Positions 35,454 through 43,982 of a stretch of 64,000 nucleotides of DNA are shown here, piece after piece. Below the pieces are notes generated by a model. It had not been told where the DNA came from. It did not search any database and worked only from the letters and a program-made list of their open reading frames with translations. Where the stretch lies: contig JAUMPM010000027.1 in assembly GCA_031294825.1 (NCBI GenBank), forward strand, positions 1-64,000, in the 5' to 3' direction. The stretch comes from Collinsella sp. (GTDB lineage: Bacteria; Actinomycetota; Coriobacteriia; Coriobacteriales; Coriobacteriaceae). Made by a program: the position numbers and the translations under genes. Position 1 is the first letter of the stretch. Every line of letters starts with the position of its first letter.

Positions 35454-38201
35454 ATGTCTGACAAGCGCCGCACCTTTGCCGTTATCGACGGCAACTCGCT
35501 CATGCATCGCGCCTTCCACGCCGTGCCGCCGACCATGAACGCGCCGGACGGTCGCCCCACCAACGCGATCTTTGGCTTTCTGAACATGTTTCTCAAGATG
35601 ATCGATGCCTTTAACCCCGACGGCGTCGTCGTGGCGTTTGACAAGGGTAAACCGCGCGTGCGCATGGAGATGCTGCCGCAGTATAAGGCGCAACGCCCGC
35701 CCATGGACCCCGATCTGCATGCGCAGTTCCCTATGATTAAGGAGCTGCTCGCCGCGCTCAACGTGCCGATTCTGCAGTCCGAGGGCTGGGAAGGCGATGA
35801 CATCCTGGGAACCATGGCGCGCCTGGGTGAAGAGGCCGGCTGCGACATGCTACTGGTGACCGGCGACCGCGACATGTATCAACTCGTGACCGAGCACGTC
35901 AACGTGGTCTCGACCCGCAAGGGCCTGTCCGACGTGGCGATTATGACGCCCGAGAGCGTGGACGACCTGTATCACGGCATTACGCCGGCGCTCGTGCCCG
36001 ATTTTTACGGTCTAAAGGGCGATACGTCCGACAACATCCCCGGTGTACCGGGCATCGGTCCCAAAAAGGCGAGTGCGCTCATTGCGAAGTACGGTAGCCT
36101 GGACGAAGTCATCGCGCATGCCGATGAGGTCAAGGGCAAGATGGGCGAGAACCTGCGTGCACACATCGATGACGCACTACTGAGCCGCAAGGTTGCGACA
36201 ATTCGCACCGATGCGCCCGTCGAGCTCGACTTTGAGGCGACGTCCTTCCCGGCGTTTTCTGCCGATGAGGTTTCCGCGGCGCTGGGTACGCTTGGTATCA
36301 CCGCCATGCAGAACCGTTTCTTGGCGCTGATCGGCGGCGAGGGCGGGGCTGCTGCCTCCAGTGTGTTTGAGATACCTGCTATGGTTCGCGCAGCCGCCGG
36401 CGATGCCGACGCGCTTGGTGCCGTTGCGGCTGAGGTCTCCCGCGCGATTGATGCCGGCGAGTGGGTCGCCGCCGTGGTGGACGACGACAAGGAAGAGGGC
36501 GCGCTCTTTGGGCTGACGCGCACGCTGTGGTTGGCGACGTCCAAGGGCCTGTTCGCGCTCGAGGAGGGCGACAGCTGTGCGGCGGCTGAGGTTGAGGGCT
36601 TCAACTTCGCTCACGGTGTGATCGCCGGCGTGCTTGCGAGCCTGTTTATGGAGGGCCGCGTGGCGAGCCCGGATACGAAAGCGCTGCTGCACGAGCTTTC
36701 GCCCATCGATTCTTCTGAGCCCGAGCTCATGGATCCGCTCGCTGCCGATTCCACGCGTATCTTCGATACCGTGGTCGCTGCCTATCTGCTGGATTCCGAT
36801 CGCTCCGAGTTCGATGAGGCATATCTGGCCGATACCTATCTGCAGATGGCGTTGCCTGCGGCGCGCGGTGCAGAGGGTGCTGGTGAGGACGCTCCGGCGC
36901 CTGCCGCCCGTACTGCGGCTCTGACGCTGGCGCTCGTGGCGCCGTTGCGCGAGTGCATGGCCCGTGAGAACGCCGCCAACGTGTTCGATGGCATCGAGAT
37001 GCCGCTCGTTCCGGTACTTGCCAAGATGGAGCGCGCGGGCATGCTCGTGGACCCCGACCGCCTGCACAGTCTGTCCGAGGGTCTGGCGACCCAGATCACC
37101 GAGGTCGAACGAAGCATTCGCGACCTTGCCGGTGACGAGACCTTTAACATCGGCAGCCCCATGCAACTTTCGCATGTGCTCTTTGATGTGATGGGCCTTC
37201 CGACCAAGGGTCTCAAAAAGACCAAGCGCGGTTACTATTCGACCAATGCCAAGGTACTGAGTGATCTTGCCCGTGACCACGAGATTGTTCGTTTGATCTT
37301 AGACTGGCGCGAGAAGTCCAAGATCAAGTCAACCTATCTGGACACGTTGGGCCCGCTGCGCCGCGGTGACGGTCGTGTGCACACCACGTACAACCAGACC
37401 ATCACCGCGACGGGGCGTCTGTCTTCGAGCGACCCTAATCTGCAAAACATTCCGACGCGCTCGGAGCTGGGGCGTACCGTCAAGACGGCGTTTTCGGCAG
37501 GCGAGGGAAGCGTCTTTTTGGCGGTGGACTACTCGCAGATCGAGCTGCGTCTGCTGGCACATCTCTCGGGTGACGAGCACTTGGTGCGCGCCTTTAACGA
37601 GGGCGAGGACTTCCATGCCGAGACGGCGGCGCGCGTGTTTGGTGGGCCGGTGTCCGAGGTAACGCCCGACCTGCGCAGTCGCGCCAAGGCCGTGAACTTT
37701 GGCATCGTGTATGGCCAGCAGGCCTACGGCCTGTCGCAGTCGCTGCATATCTCGATGGCCGAGGCGCGCGACATGATCGACCGCTACTACGAGGCCTACC
37801 CGGGCGTGCGTACGTTCCTCGACAACGTGGTGGCACGCGCCAAGCAGACGGGCTACGCCGAGACCATGTACGGCCGCCGTCGTCATATTCCGGAGCTCAA
37901 GGCCAAAAAACCGCAACTCCGCGGCTTTGGCGAGCGCACGGCCATGAACCATCCCATGCAGGGCACCGCAGCAGACATCATCAAGATCGCCATGGTCCGC
38001 GTAAGTCGTCGCCTGGAAGAAGAAGGCTTTGCCGCCCACATGATCCTGCAAGTGCACGACGAACTGGACTTTGAGTGCCCCATCGACGAAGTCGAGCGCC
38101 TAACCACCATGGTCCGCGACGCCATGGAGCACGTAGTAGACCTCCGCGTCCCCCTAATCGCCGAAGCCAGCACCGGCATAACCTGGGCCGACGCCAAATA
38201 G
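35454..38201 (+). CDS. polA: DNA polymerase I
   Basis: A 915-residue polymerase. Residues 1-290: 5'-3' flap exonuclease (DGNSLMHRAFHA, VTGDRDMYQL, GLKGDTSDNIPGVPGIG). Residues about 300-590: remnant of the 3'-5' exonuclease fold in which the DEDD acidic set is not recognisable, so proofreading is probably absent. Residues about 590-915: polymerase with motif A AVDYSQIELR (D692), motif B RAKAVNFGIVYG and motif C QVHDELDFE (H868-D869). The last 70 codons switch to A/C-ending codons (GAA, GTA, CTA) unlike the rest. Start: ATG 35454 with GAGG upstream. Confidence 0.97.
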   Translation: MSDKRRTFAVIDGNSLMHRAFHAVPPTMNAPDGRPTNAIFGFLNMFLKMIDAFNPDGVVVAFDKGKPRVRMEMLPQYKAQRPPMDPDLHAQFPMIKELLAALNVPILQSEGWEGDDILGTMARLGEEAGCDMLLVTGDRDMYQLVTEHVNVVSTRKGLSDVAIMTPESVDDLYHGITPALVPDFYGLKGDTSDNIPGVPGIGPKKASALIAKYGSLDEVIAHADEVKGKMGENLRAHIDDALLSRKVATIRTDAPVELDFEATSFPAFSADEVSAALGTLGITAMQNRFLALIGGEGGAAASSVFEIPAMVRAAAGDADALGAVAAEVSRAIDAGEWVAAVVDDDKEEGALFGLTRTLWLATSKGLFALEEGDSCAAAEVEGFNFAHGVIAGVLASLFMEGRVASPDTKALLHELSPIDSSEPELMDPLAADSTRIFDTVVAAYLLDSDRSEFDEAYLADTYLQMALPAARGAEGAGEDAPAPAARTAALTLALVAPLRECMARENAANVFDGIEMPLVPVLAKMERAGMLVDPDRLHSLSEGLATQITEVERSIRDLAGDETFNIGSPMQLSHVLFDVMGLPTKGLKKTKRGYYSTNAKVLSDLARDHEIVRLILDWREKSKIKSTYLDTLGPLRRGDGRVHTTYNQTITATGRLSSSDPNLQNIPTRSELGRTVKTAFSAGEGSVFLAVDYSQIELRLLAHLSGDEHLVRAFNEGEDFHAETAARVFGGPVSEVTPDLRSRAKAVNFGIVYGQQAYGLSQSLHISMAEARDMIDRYYEAYPGVRTFLDNVVARAKQTGYAETMYGRRRHIPELKAKKPQLRGFGERTAMNHPMQGTAADIIKIAMVRVSRRLEEEGFAAHMILQVHDELDFECPIDEVERLTTMVRDAMEHVVDLRVPLIAEASTGITWADAK

Positions 38202-38257
38202 GGAAGCGCCCATAAGGCGGACTAGCCTACAGCACAAGACCCCATATACTTAAGATT

Positions 38258-38288
38258 TGGGACAAACACTACTGGTTAATTTGTCCCA
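38258..38288. repeat. Palindromic repeat, family B, copy 1
   Basis: Perfect nine-base arms TGGGACAAA / TTTGTCCCA with a 13-base centre starting CAC. Between convergent polA and the HAD gene. Confidence 0.75.
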
Positions 38289-38296
38289 CAGTAACC

Positions 38297-38337
38297 AAAA
38301 CAGAAGGGTGCCCCTCAACAACAAGAGGCACCCTTCA
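38297..38337 (-). terminator. Terminator of the Cof-type HAD gene
   Basis: Stem GAAGGGTG / CACCCTTC with an inner CCTC/GAGG helix; on the minus strand it is followed by TGTTTTGG. It may also stop polA transcription from the other side, where the following bases are ATTCAATT. Confidence 0.6.
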
Positions 38338-38404
38338 TTCAATTAAATTCAGCCAAGTATCTAGGCACTCAAGACACCATCTCGGCGGCAAGCAGGTGAA
38401 CCTA

Positions 38405-38533
38405 GGGCCTGGCCGGGCGGCAGGGGTTAACTTTTCGTAGATTCCGCACGCAAAGAAAGCCACTTAATGTGGCTTTCGTCTTGCGCAGGACCTGACCGAG
38501 CGAAAAGTTAACCCCTGCCGCCCGGCCAGGCCC
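38405..38533. repeat. 129-base element with perfect 33-base inverted arms
   Basis: Arms 38405-38437 and 38501-38533 are exact inverse copies (outer end GGGCCTGGCC, inner end GGTTAACTTTTCG). The 63-base centre holds its own hairpin: GAAAGCCAC / GTGGCTTTC (38455-38477) inside CGCAA / TTGCG. No coding frame inside. It ends 10 bases before the stop codon of the minus-strand HAD gene. Confidence 0.95.
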
Positions 38534-38543
38534 GAAGGGATGG

Positions 38544-39371
38544 CTAGCGAGCCGCCAGGATGGCGTCGATGAGCGTCAGTACGCCCCCGTCGTTGTTGCT
38601 CGGAATGCGCCACTTGGCGTGCGCGTTCATGTGCTCCTCGGCATTGTCCACGATAAAGCTGTGACCGACGCGCTCCAGCATGGGGATGTCGTTGTAGGTG
38701 TCGCCCACGGCGGCAGCATCGGCAATATCGATGCCCAGGTGCTCGCACAGGTGAGCGACGCCGGCGCCCTTGTCGACGCCCAGGTTCATAAAGTCGATCC
38801 ACTCGCGCCCAGCGTTGGTGACGTAGAGTTTGTCCGAGAACTCGGGGCTATAGGTCTCGCGGAAAGCGGGCTCGGCGTCGTAGCCGGGGAAGAAGACCGA
38901 AATCTTGTTGGACTCGAAATCAATGCCCTCAAAGCTGTCTACGTAGTTGATTGTGTTGTAGTAGACGCTGATCTCGTCGTGGTATTGATGGTCGCGGGCA
39001 AGCACGTAGAACTCGTCGAAGCGGCACAGGACGGGGACAGCGCGAGGATCCTCCGAGGCACGGTTCAAGACCTGCTGATACAGCTCCACGTCAATATTGC
39101 TTTTATAGATATAGCTGCCGCGATAGATCACGCAAGCTCCGTTGTCGGGACAAAAGGCGAGGCGGTTCTTGATGCCCTCGAACATCTCCTCGAGCTTGGG
39201 GGCGGGACGTCCGCTGGCGGGGCAGAATACGATGCCGGCGTCGGCGAGCTTGTCCAGGCGCTCATCAAGACCCTGGGGCAGCACACGCTCGTCGGTCAGC
39301 AGCGTCTTGTCCATATCGACGGCGAGAATCTTAATGTTGCCGATGTTGGCGTCCGATTCGTAAGTTTGCAT
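38544..39371 (-). CDS. Cof-type HAD-IIB family phosphatase
   Basis: A 275-residue HAD-superfamily hydrolase of the Cof/IIB class. Motif I is AVDMDKTLLTD, motif II is in CPASGRPAP, motif III lysine is in NLGVDKGAGV, and motif IV is AAVGDTYNDIPML. Substrates of this class are usually sugar phosphates or cofactors; the specific one cannot be told. An AAAGG site lies about 10 bases before the ATG. Confidence 0.92.
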   Translation of the reverse strand: MQTYESDANIGNIKILAVDMDKTLLTDERVLPQGLDERLDKLADAGIVFCPASGRPAPKLEEMFEGIKNRLAFCPDNGACVIYRGSYIYKSNIDVELYQQVLNRASEDPRAVPVLCRFDEFYVLARDHQYHDEISVYYNTINYVDSFEGIDFESNKISVFFPGYDAEPAFRETYSPEFSDKLYVTNAGREWIDFMNLGVDKGAGVAHLCEHLGIDIADAAAVGDTYNDIPMLERVGHSFIVDNAEEHMNAHAKWRIPSNNDGGVLTLIDAILAAR

Positions 39372-39578
39372 AAAAGCGAGCCTTTCGTTTCGAGATTGTT
39401 TCAGACGTTATAACCATCAACTCGTAGTCGAGCGTATTTTCGCAGGAACGGAGCGTGTTTGCACCACGCTTCACAAAGTAATGAAAAAACTTTTCAGAAA
39501 TTTGAATTTGTCGCTTGTGCTGCGGGCACTTTAGCGTAATATAGCGACCATCGAAAACGGAGACGGAAAAACAACCGC

Positions 39579-39606
39579 TTACCGAGTAAAAGGTACCGTT
39601 TACGAT
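39579..39606 (+). promoter_or_regulatory. Candidate promoter for the argGH leader
   Basis: TTACCG (39579-39584), 16-base spacer, TACGAT (39601-39606). Transcription would start near 39613, about 33 bases before the small leader ORF. Confidence 0.35.
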
Positions 39607-39645
39607 ATTTGAATTGCGCCCGGCGATACGTGAAAGGAGAGGCAG

Positions 39646-39720
39646 ATGCAGTTCGTAAAGATCATCACCACTGCAGACAATGCCATCCGACGCCAGCGCG
39701 CAATTTCCCGACGACGATAA
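39646..39720 (+). CDS. Arginine-rich leader peptide before argG
   Basis: A 24-codon ORF with an excellent AAAGGAGAGG site and ATG. The first half is neutral (MQFVKIITTADNAI) and the last ten residues are RRQRAISRRR: six arginines, four of them coded by CGA, with three CGA in a row before TAA. CGA is rare in the surrounding genes. It ends 205 bases before argG, the arginine-synthesis gene. Its form is that of an attenuation leader peptide sensing charged tRNA-Arg. Known: such leaders exist for trp, his, leu and others. Inferred: this one acts on argGH. Confidence 0.72.
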   Translation: MQFVKIITTADNAIRRQRAISRRR

Positions 39721-39831
39721 CAATCGTCTCTGTCCGCATGGGGCGAATTGCCTCAACAGAGTCATTTTGAGGTCGTTGGGTTTTAGCACGACATTGCTGC
39801 ATGTTTCTAGGGCATGTATGTGCTGATTTTT
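39713..39831 (+). promoter_or_regulatory. Possible attenuator structures between leader peptide and argG
   Basis: A hairpin GACGAT / ATCGTC (39713-39728) overlaps the final leader codons. It neighbours CTCTGT / ACAGAG (39728-39761), which competes with CCTCAA / TTGAGG (39751-39772). Downstream AGCAC...GTGCT (39785-39824) encloses TGCATG / CATGTA and is followed by five T (39827-39831), a weak terminator. The stems are short, so the exact switch is uncertain. Confidence 0.45.
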
Positions 39832-39925
39832 GCTATTTAACCTGATATTGCACGGTATATGACCTTGAAATGACTTGCAACTGACCGATGTTCTAACTAG
39901 CTACCAAGGGCGAAAGGAAACAGCC

Positions 39926-41152
39926 ATGAGCAAGGAAAAAGTCGTTCTCGCATATTCCGGTGGTCTTGATACATCCGTATGTGTCAAATGGCTCCAGGAC
40001 GAGAAGAATCTCGATGTCGTTTGCGTCTGCGGCAACGTGGGCCAGGAAGAGACCGGACTGGATGCCAAGAAGCAGAAGGCGCTCGACCTGGGCGTTCTCG
40101 ATTGCCAGGTGCTCGACCTGCGCGACGAGTTCTCCGATGAGTTCCTGACCAAAGCCATCGCAGCAAACTCCATGTACGAGAACAAGTACCCGCTGCTCTC
40201 CGCCCTGTCTCGCCCGCTGCTTGCCAAGAAGCTTGTTGAGGTCGCCCACGAGTTTGGCGCGACCTACGTCGCCCACGGCTGCACTGGCAAGGGTAACGAC
40301 CAGGTCCGTTTTGAGGCCGCCGTCAAGGCCCTCGACCCCGAGCTCAAGGTTATCGCCCCGGTTCGCGAGTGGGACCTGAAGTGCCGTCCCGACGAGGTCG
40401 CCTATGCCCACGCCCACAACGTGCCGGTTCCCGAGGGTGCCAACGACAACCCCTACTCCATCGACGACAACCTGTGGGGTCGTGCCATTGAGTGCGGCCA
40501 CCTGGAGGATCCCTGGAACGAGCCGCTCGACGACGCCTGGGTTATGACCAAGAACCCCGAGGACACGCCGGACACCCCGACCTACACCGAGATTGAGTTT
40601 GAGGCCGGCAAGCCCGTCGCCGTAGACGGCAAGAAGATGAAGCTCTCCGAGATCGTCATCGCCCTCAACAAGATCTCCGGCGACAATGGCTTTGGCCGTC
40701 TCGATCTGGTCGAGGATCGCCTGGTGGGCCTTAAGAGCCGCGAGTGCTATGAGGTCCCCGGAGCCCTGACGCTCATCACCGCCCACAAGGCGCTCGAGGA
40801 CATCTGCGTCGAGGGCGACCTGCTCAAGACCAAGATCAAGCTCGAGCAGGATTGGGCCACCGCCGTGTACAACGGCCAGTGGTACAGCCCGCTCAAAAAC
40901 GCGCTCGATGCCTTTATGGCCGATACCCAGAAGTTCGTGACCGGCACTGTCCGTCTGAAGTTCTTTAAGGGCAACTGCCATGTCGTCGGCCGCAAGAGTC
41001 CCTTCAGCCTCTACGACTACGGCCTGGCTACCTACGACCGCGACACCACGTTTGACGAGAAGGCCAGCGCCGGCTTTATCGAGATCGATACGCTGTCGCT
41101 CAAGACGTGGGCAAAGGTCCAGGGCCCCAGCTCTGCTGCCGCCCAGGCCTAG
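39926..41152 (+). CDS. argG: Argininosuccinate synthase
   Basis: ATP-dependent ligase (408 residues) joining citrulline and aspartate. N-terminal P-loop SGGLDTS (residues 11-17), AHGCTGKGNDQVRFE and the DNLWGRAIECG block are diagnostic. ATG at 39926 follows AAAGGAAA. argH lies downstream on the same strand after a small ORF. No other arg genes are in the window, so citrulline must come from elsewhere or from import. Confidence 0.97.
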   Translation: MSKEKVVLAYSGGLDTSVCVKWLQDEKNLDVVCVCGNVGQEETGLDAKKQKALDLGVLDCQVLDLRDEFSDEFLTKAIAANSMYENKYPLLSALSRPLLAKKLVEVAHEFGATYVAHGCTGKGNDQVRFEAAVKALDPELKVIAPVREWDLKCRPDEVAYAHAHNVPVPEGANDNPYSIDDNLWGRAIECGHLEDPWNEPLDDAWVMTKNPEDTPDTPTYTEIEFEAGKPVAVDGKKMKLSEIVIALNKISGDNGFGRLDLVEDRLVGLKSRECYEVPGALTLITAHKALEDICVEGDLLKTKIKLEQDWATAVYNGQWYSPLKNALDAFMADTQKFVTGTVRLKFFKGNCHVVGRKSPFSLYDYGLATYDRDTTFDEKASAGFIEIDTLSLKTWAKVQGPSSAAAQA

Positions 41153-41199
41153 CGCCTCCTTCCCTTGGTATCCGCGCGGCCCATCCGCGTGATACATAA

Positions 41200-41335
41200 C
41201 GGGCGCACGGGGTCCCTACCTTTCGTTATGCTTGCTGACACTTCTTAACATCGGTGGCCCCTACGTTCCGCCCGCATATATGATGCCGCGACTGTGGCTG
41301 AGTCCGAGCCCCGCCGGGGTTGTCCGGCGGGGCTC
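41200..41335 (+). other. Structured argG-argH spacer
   Basis: The 231 bases after argG contain a CATAACG / CGTTATG inverted repeat (about 41200-41235) and a perfect 12-base stem GAGCCCCGCCGG / CCGGCGGGGCTC (41306-41335) followed by CTTCTATC. The second looks like a terminator without a T run. Confidence 0.5.
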
Positions 41336-41383
41336 CTTCTATCAATTTGGCGGCTCTGCGCCTATATATGAGGAGTATCCATT

Positions 41384-41554
41384 ATGTTCAATGCTATCGC
41401 GCATGCTTTACTTGCCCTCGCGCCCGAGTTCGATGCTGCAAGGGTCGAGGACGTCCCTATGAGCCTGAAGGCCTGGATCGATGGTTCGCAGGGCAACATC
41501 CGGAGGGAGACGTTGGGCGCCAAGTGCATGGCGCGTCACTTCTTTGCAAATTAG
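41384..41554 (+). CDS. Small ORF between argG and argH
   Basis: A 56-codon frame starting ATG with GAGGAG about 9 bases upstream. The product (start MFNAIAHALLALAPEFDAAR, end GAKCMARHFFAN) has a hydrophobic N-terminal helix, normal local codon use and no similarity I recognise. It lies in the arg operon, 118 bases before argH. It could be a real small protein or a chance frame; the ribosome-binding site and codon use favour the former. Confidence 0.5.
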   Translation: MFNAIAHALLALAPEFDAARVEDVPMSLKAWIDGSQGNIRRETLGAKCMARHFFAN

Positions 41555-41672
41555 CTACATGGCACCGCACACGGTGGGGAATGTGTAAAACTAGCGGTTG
41601 AAAAATCGCTTTAGCGATATGGCGCATTGCTTTGGGCGCTTGTTTTGGTATTTGGAGAAGGGGGACGGTTCC

Positions 41673-43103
41673 ATGGCTCTTTGGGGCGGTCGTTTTGAGG
41701 CAGGCGTGGCCGAGGTCACGCAGGAGTTTGGCGCGTCGCTGCCGGTCGACAAACATCTCTATAAACAGGATATCGCCGGCTCTAAGGCGCATGCCAAAAT
41801 GCTGGCGACCCAAGGCATCATCAGTGCCGAGGACGAGCAGGCGATTGTCGAGGGTCTGACCGGAATCGAACAGGATATCGATGCCGGCAGCTTCACCTTC
41901 GACATCAACGACGAGGACATTCATATGTCCATCGAGAGCGAGCTGACGCGTCGCATCGGCGAGGCCGGTAAGCGCTTGCATACCGGGCGTTCGCGCAACG
42001 ACCAGGTGGCGACCGACACGCGCCTGGGCGTCAAGGCGCTGGCCAAGGAGCTCATGGAGGCCAATCTTGAGCTGCGCCATGTGCTGGTGGATGCGGCTAA
42101 GAAGTACGACAAGGTGATTTTGCCGGGCTACACGCACATGCAGCACGCTCAGCCCGTGCTGCTGTCGCATCATCTGCTGGCGTATTCCTGGATGTTCGCG
42201 CGCGACTTTACACGCCTGAAGGCCGCCTTTGATGCCGCCGACAACTGCCCGCTGGGTGCTGCCGCGCTTGCCGGTACGAGCTATCCGCTCGATCGTCAGA
42301 TGACGGCTGCCGAACTTGGCTTTGCGGGCGTGATCCCCAATTCGCTCGATGCGGTTTCCGACCGTGATTTCCTGCTCGATTTGCATTACGCCGGTTCCGT
42401 CATGGCCATGCACCTGTCGCGTCTTTCCGAGGAGATCGTGCTGTGGTCGAGCTCCGAATTTGGCTTTATCACGCTTTCCGACTCGTACTCCACCGGCTCG
42501 TCCATCATGCCGCAGAAGAAGAACCCCGATTTTGCCGAGCTTGTCCGCGGCAAGAGCGGCCGAGTCTATGGCAACCTGGTGCAGCTGCTCGTGACCATGA
42601 AGGGCCTGCCGCTCGCTTATAACAAGGACTTGCAGGAGGACAAGGAGGGTGCGCTCGATACCGCCCATACGCTCATGCAGTGCCTGTCGGTTATGGCCGG
42701 TATGATTTCGACTTGGACCGTCAACGAGGATGCCATGGCGCGCGAGTGCGGCGTGGGTCACCTTGCCGCCACCGATGTTGCCGATTACCTGGCTAAGCGT
42801 GGTCTGCCGTTCCGCGAGGCACATGCCGTGGTGGGGCATCTGGTTCTGATGTGTGAGAAGCGCGGCTGCAATCTTGAGGACCTGCCGTTTGAGGTGTTCC
42901 AGGAGGCAAGCCCGCTCTTTGAGCACGACATTACCGAGGCGCTCGACATCCCGTCGATTGTCGCTGCGCGCACGACCGAGGGCGGCACCGCCCCTGCCGC
43001 CGTTGCCGTGCAGCTGCAGCGTGCCGAGGCACAGCTCGTGGCCGACGAGGGTGTGTTTGGGTCACTGACTAAGGTCGTCGAGATGGGCCACGGGGTAAAG
43101 TAG
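41673..43103 (+). CDS. argH: Argininosuccinate lyase
   Basis: Fumarase/aspartase superfamily lyase (476 residues) releasing arginine and fumarate. N-terminal MALWGGRF, HTGRSRNDQVATD, PGYTHMQHAQP and the signature loop GSSIMPQKKNPD (catalytic serine) are all present. The ATG at 41673 has AAGGGGG at about 9 bases; an earlier in-frame start at 41598 lacks the family sequence. Confidence 0.97.
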   Translation: MALWGGRFEAGVAEVTQEFGASLPVDKHLYKQDIAGSKAHAKMLATQGIISAEDEQAIVEGLTGIEQDIDAGSFTFDINDEDIHMSIESELTRRIGEAGKRLHTGRSRNDQVATDTRLGVKALAKELMEANLELRHVLVDAAKKYDKVILPGYTHMQHAQPVLLSHHLLAYSWMFARDFTRLKAAFDAADNCPLGAAALAGTSYPLDRQMTAAELGFAGVIPNSLDAVSDRDFLLDLHYAGSVMAMHLSRLSEEIVLWSSSEFGFITLSDSYSTGSSIMPQKKNPDFAELVRGKSGRVYGNLVQLLVTMKGLPLAYNKDLQEDKEGALDTAHTLMQCLSVMAGMISTWTVNEDAMARECGVGHLAATDVADYLAKRGLPFREAHAVVGHLVLMCEKRGCNLEDLPFEVFQEASPLFEHDITEALDIPSIVAARTTEGGTAPAAVAVQLQRAEAQLVADEGVFGSLTKVVEMGHGVK

Positions 43104-43154
43104 GGATTTGGCTGAAGCCGTTTTGGCCATTTATTGATAAATCGTTTTCACTTT

Positions 43155-43188
43155 ACGGGCGTCTGCTGTTGCGGGAGCCCGTATTTTG
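43155..43188 (+). terminator. Weak terminator after argH
   Basis: Six-base stem ACGGGC / GCCCGT with a 16-base loop followed by ATTTTG. Confidence 0.45.
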
Positions 43189-43248
43189 TTGCTATGGGGG
43201 AGGGGCTTGTCGAGAACTTCTGTAGGACCTTTGGGCAGGTTGTGAAGG

Positions 43249-43310
43249 GGTTGCGTTCGCGGGCGGCAACCGACCGCCCGCTCTGTTCGATGCGGTTGAT
43301 GGGCGGTCGG
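43249..43310 (+). promoter_or_regulatory. Overlapping, mutually exclusive hairpins before ndk
   Basis: Three stems compete for the same bases: GGTTGC (43249) with GCAACC (43266), GCGGGCGG (43259) with CCGCCCGC (43274), and CCGACCGCCC (43270) with GGGCGGTCGG (43301). They lie upstream of the likely ndk promoter, so their role is unclear. Confidence 0.5.
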
Positions 43311-43395
43311 ATGGTACTCTAATCGGGCTTCGAAACAGAAGTGACACATATGGAGCGCTTTAATAAATTGCAACGTTTCAATAAACAGCTTTTTG

Positions 43396-43424
43396 TTTAA
43401 CTGCAGCTAAAACTCTGTTACGAT
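43396..43424 (+). promoter_or_regulatory. Promoter of ndk
   Basis: TTTAAC (43396-43401), 17-base spacer, TACGAT (43419-43424), 64 bases before the ndk start. Confidence 0.55.
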
Positions 43425-43488
43425 GCAGTCCAGGCGGGTGCCGGAATGGGACTTGGGCACGCGCGAACCTACTTGAAAGGCTACTTTT

Positions 43489-43893
43489 ATGGCTATCGAG
43501 AAGACCTTCATCATGATTAAGCCCGACGCCGTGCGCGATCGCAAAATCGGCGAGATTGTTGCTCGCATTGAGCGCAGCGGCCTTGTCATCGAGCGCATGG
43601 AGATGACCACGCTCGAGCGCGCTACCGTCGAGGAGCACTACGCCCATCTGGCCGACAAGCCCTTCTTTGGCGGTCTCTGCGACTTTATGACGAGCGGTCC
43701 GGTCGTCAAGATGGTCGTTTCCGGTCTCTCCGCTGTTGCTAAGATGCGCACCCTCATGGGCGCTACTAATCCGCTTGACGCCGCTCCTGGTACCATCCGC
43801 GGCGACTTTGCCGTCGATGTCAACGCCAACGTGATCCACGGCTCCGACTGCTTGGAGAACGCCGAGATTGAGATCAAGCGCTTCTTTGGCTAA
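43489..43893 (+). CDS. ndk: Nucleoside diphosphate kinase
   Basis: A 134-residue enzyme, the standard size, moving phosphate from ATP to other NDPs through His117 in the NVIHGSD motif. N-terminal EKTFIMIKPDAV and KMRTLMGATNP are family motifs. GAAAGGC site before ATG; a strong terminator follows, so it is a single-gene unit. Confidence 0.97.
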   Translation: MAIEKTFIMIKPDAVRDRKIGEIVARIERSGLVIERMEMTTLERATVEEHYAHLADKPFFGGLCDFMTSGPVVKMVVSGLSAVAKMRTLMGATNPLDAAPGTIRGDFAVDVNANVIHGSDCLENAEIEIKRFFG

Positions 43894-43933
43894 ACCAGCT
43901 TTGACTCCTTAAAGCTGTTAGCGTGTGGCTTGG

Positions 43934-43965
43934 GCGCCGCGGAACTCCATCCGCGGCGCTCTTTT
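43934..43965 (+). terminator. Rho-independent terminator after ndk
   Basis: Perfect ten-base stem GCGCCGCGGA / TCCGCGGCGC with loop ACTCCA, then TCTTTT. Confidence 0.9.
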
Positions 43966-43982
43966 ATACCAAAACCTATGAA

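Noticed and set aside
38405..38533. Insertion sequence for the 33-base-arm element
   Set aside because: Too short for a transposase and no target duplication could be confirmed; kept as an unclassified palindromic element.
39331..39789. 152-codon minus-strand frame overlapping the HAD start and the argG leader
   Set aside because: No good ribosome-binding site, odd composition, and it covers regulatory DNA and the 5' end of the HAD gene.
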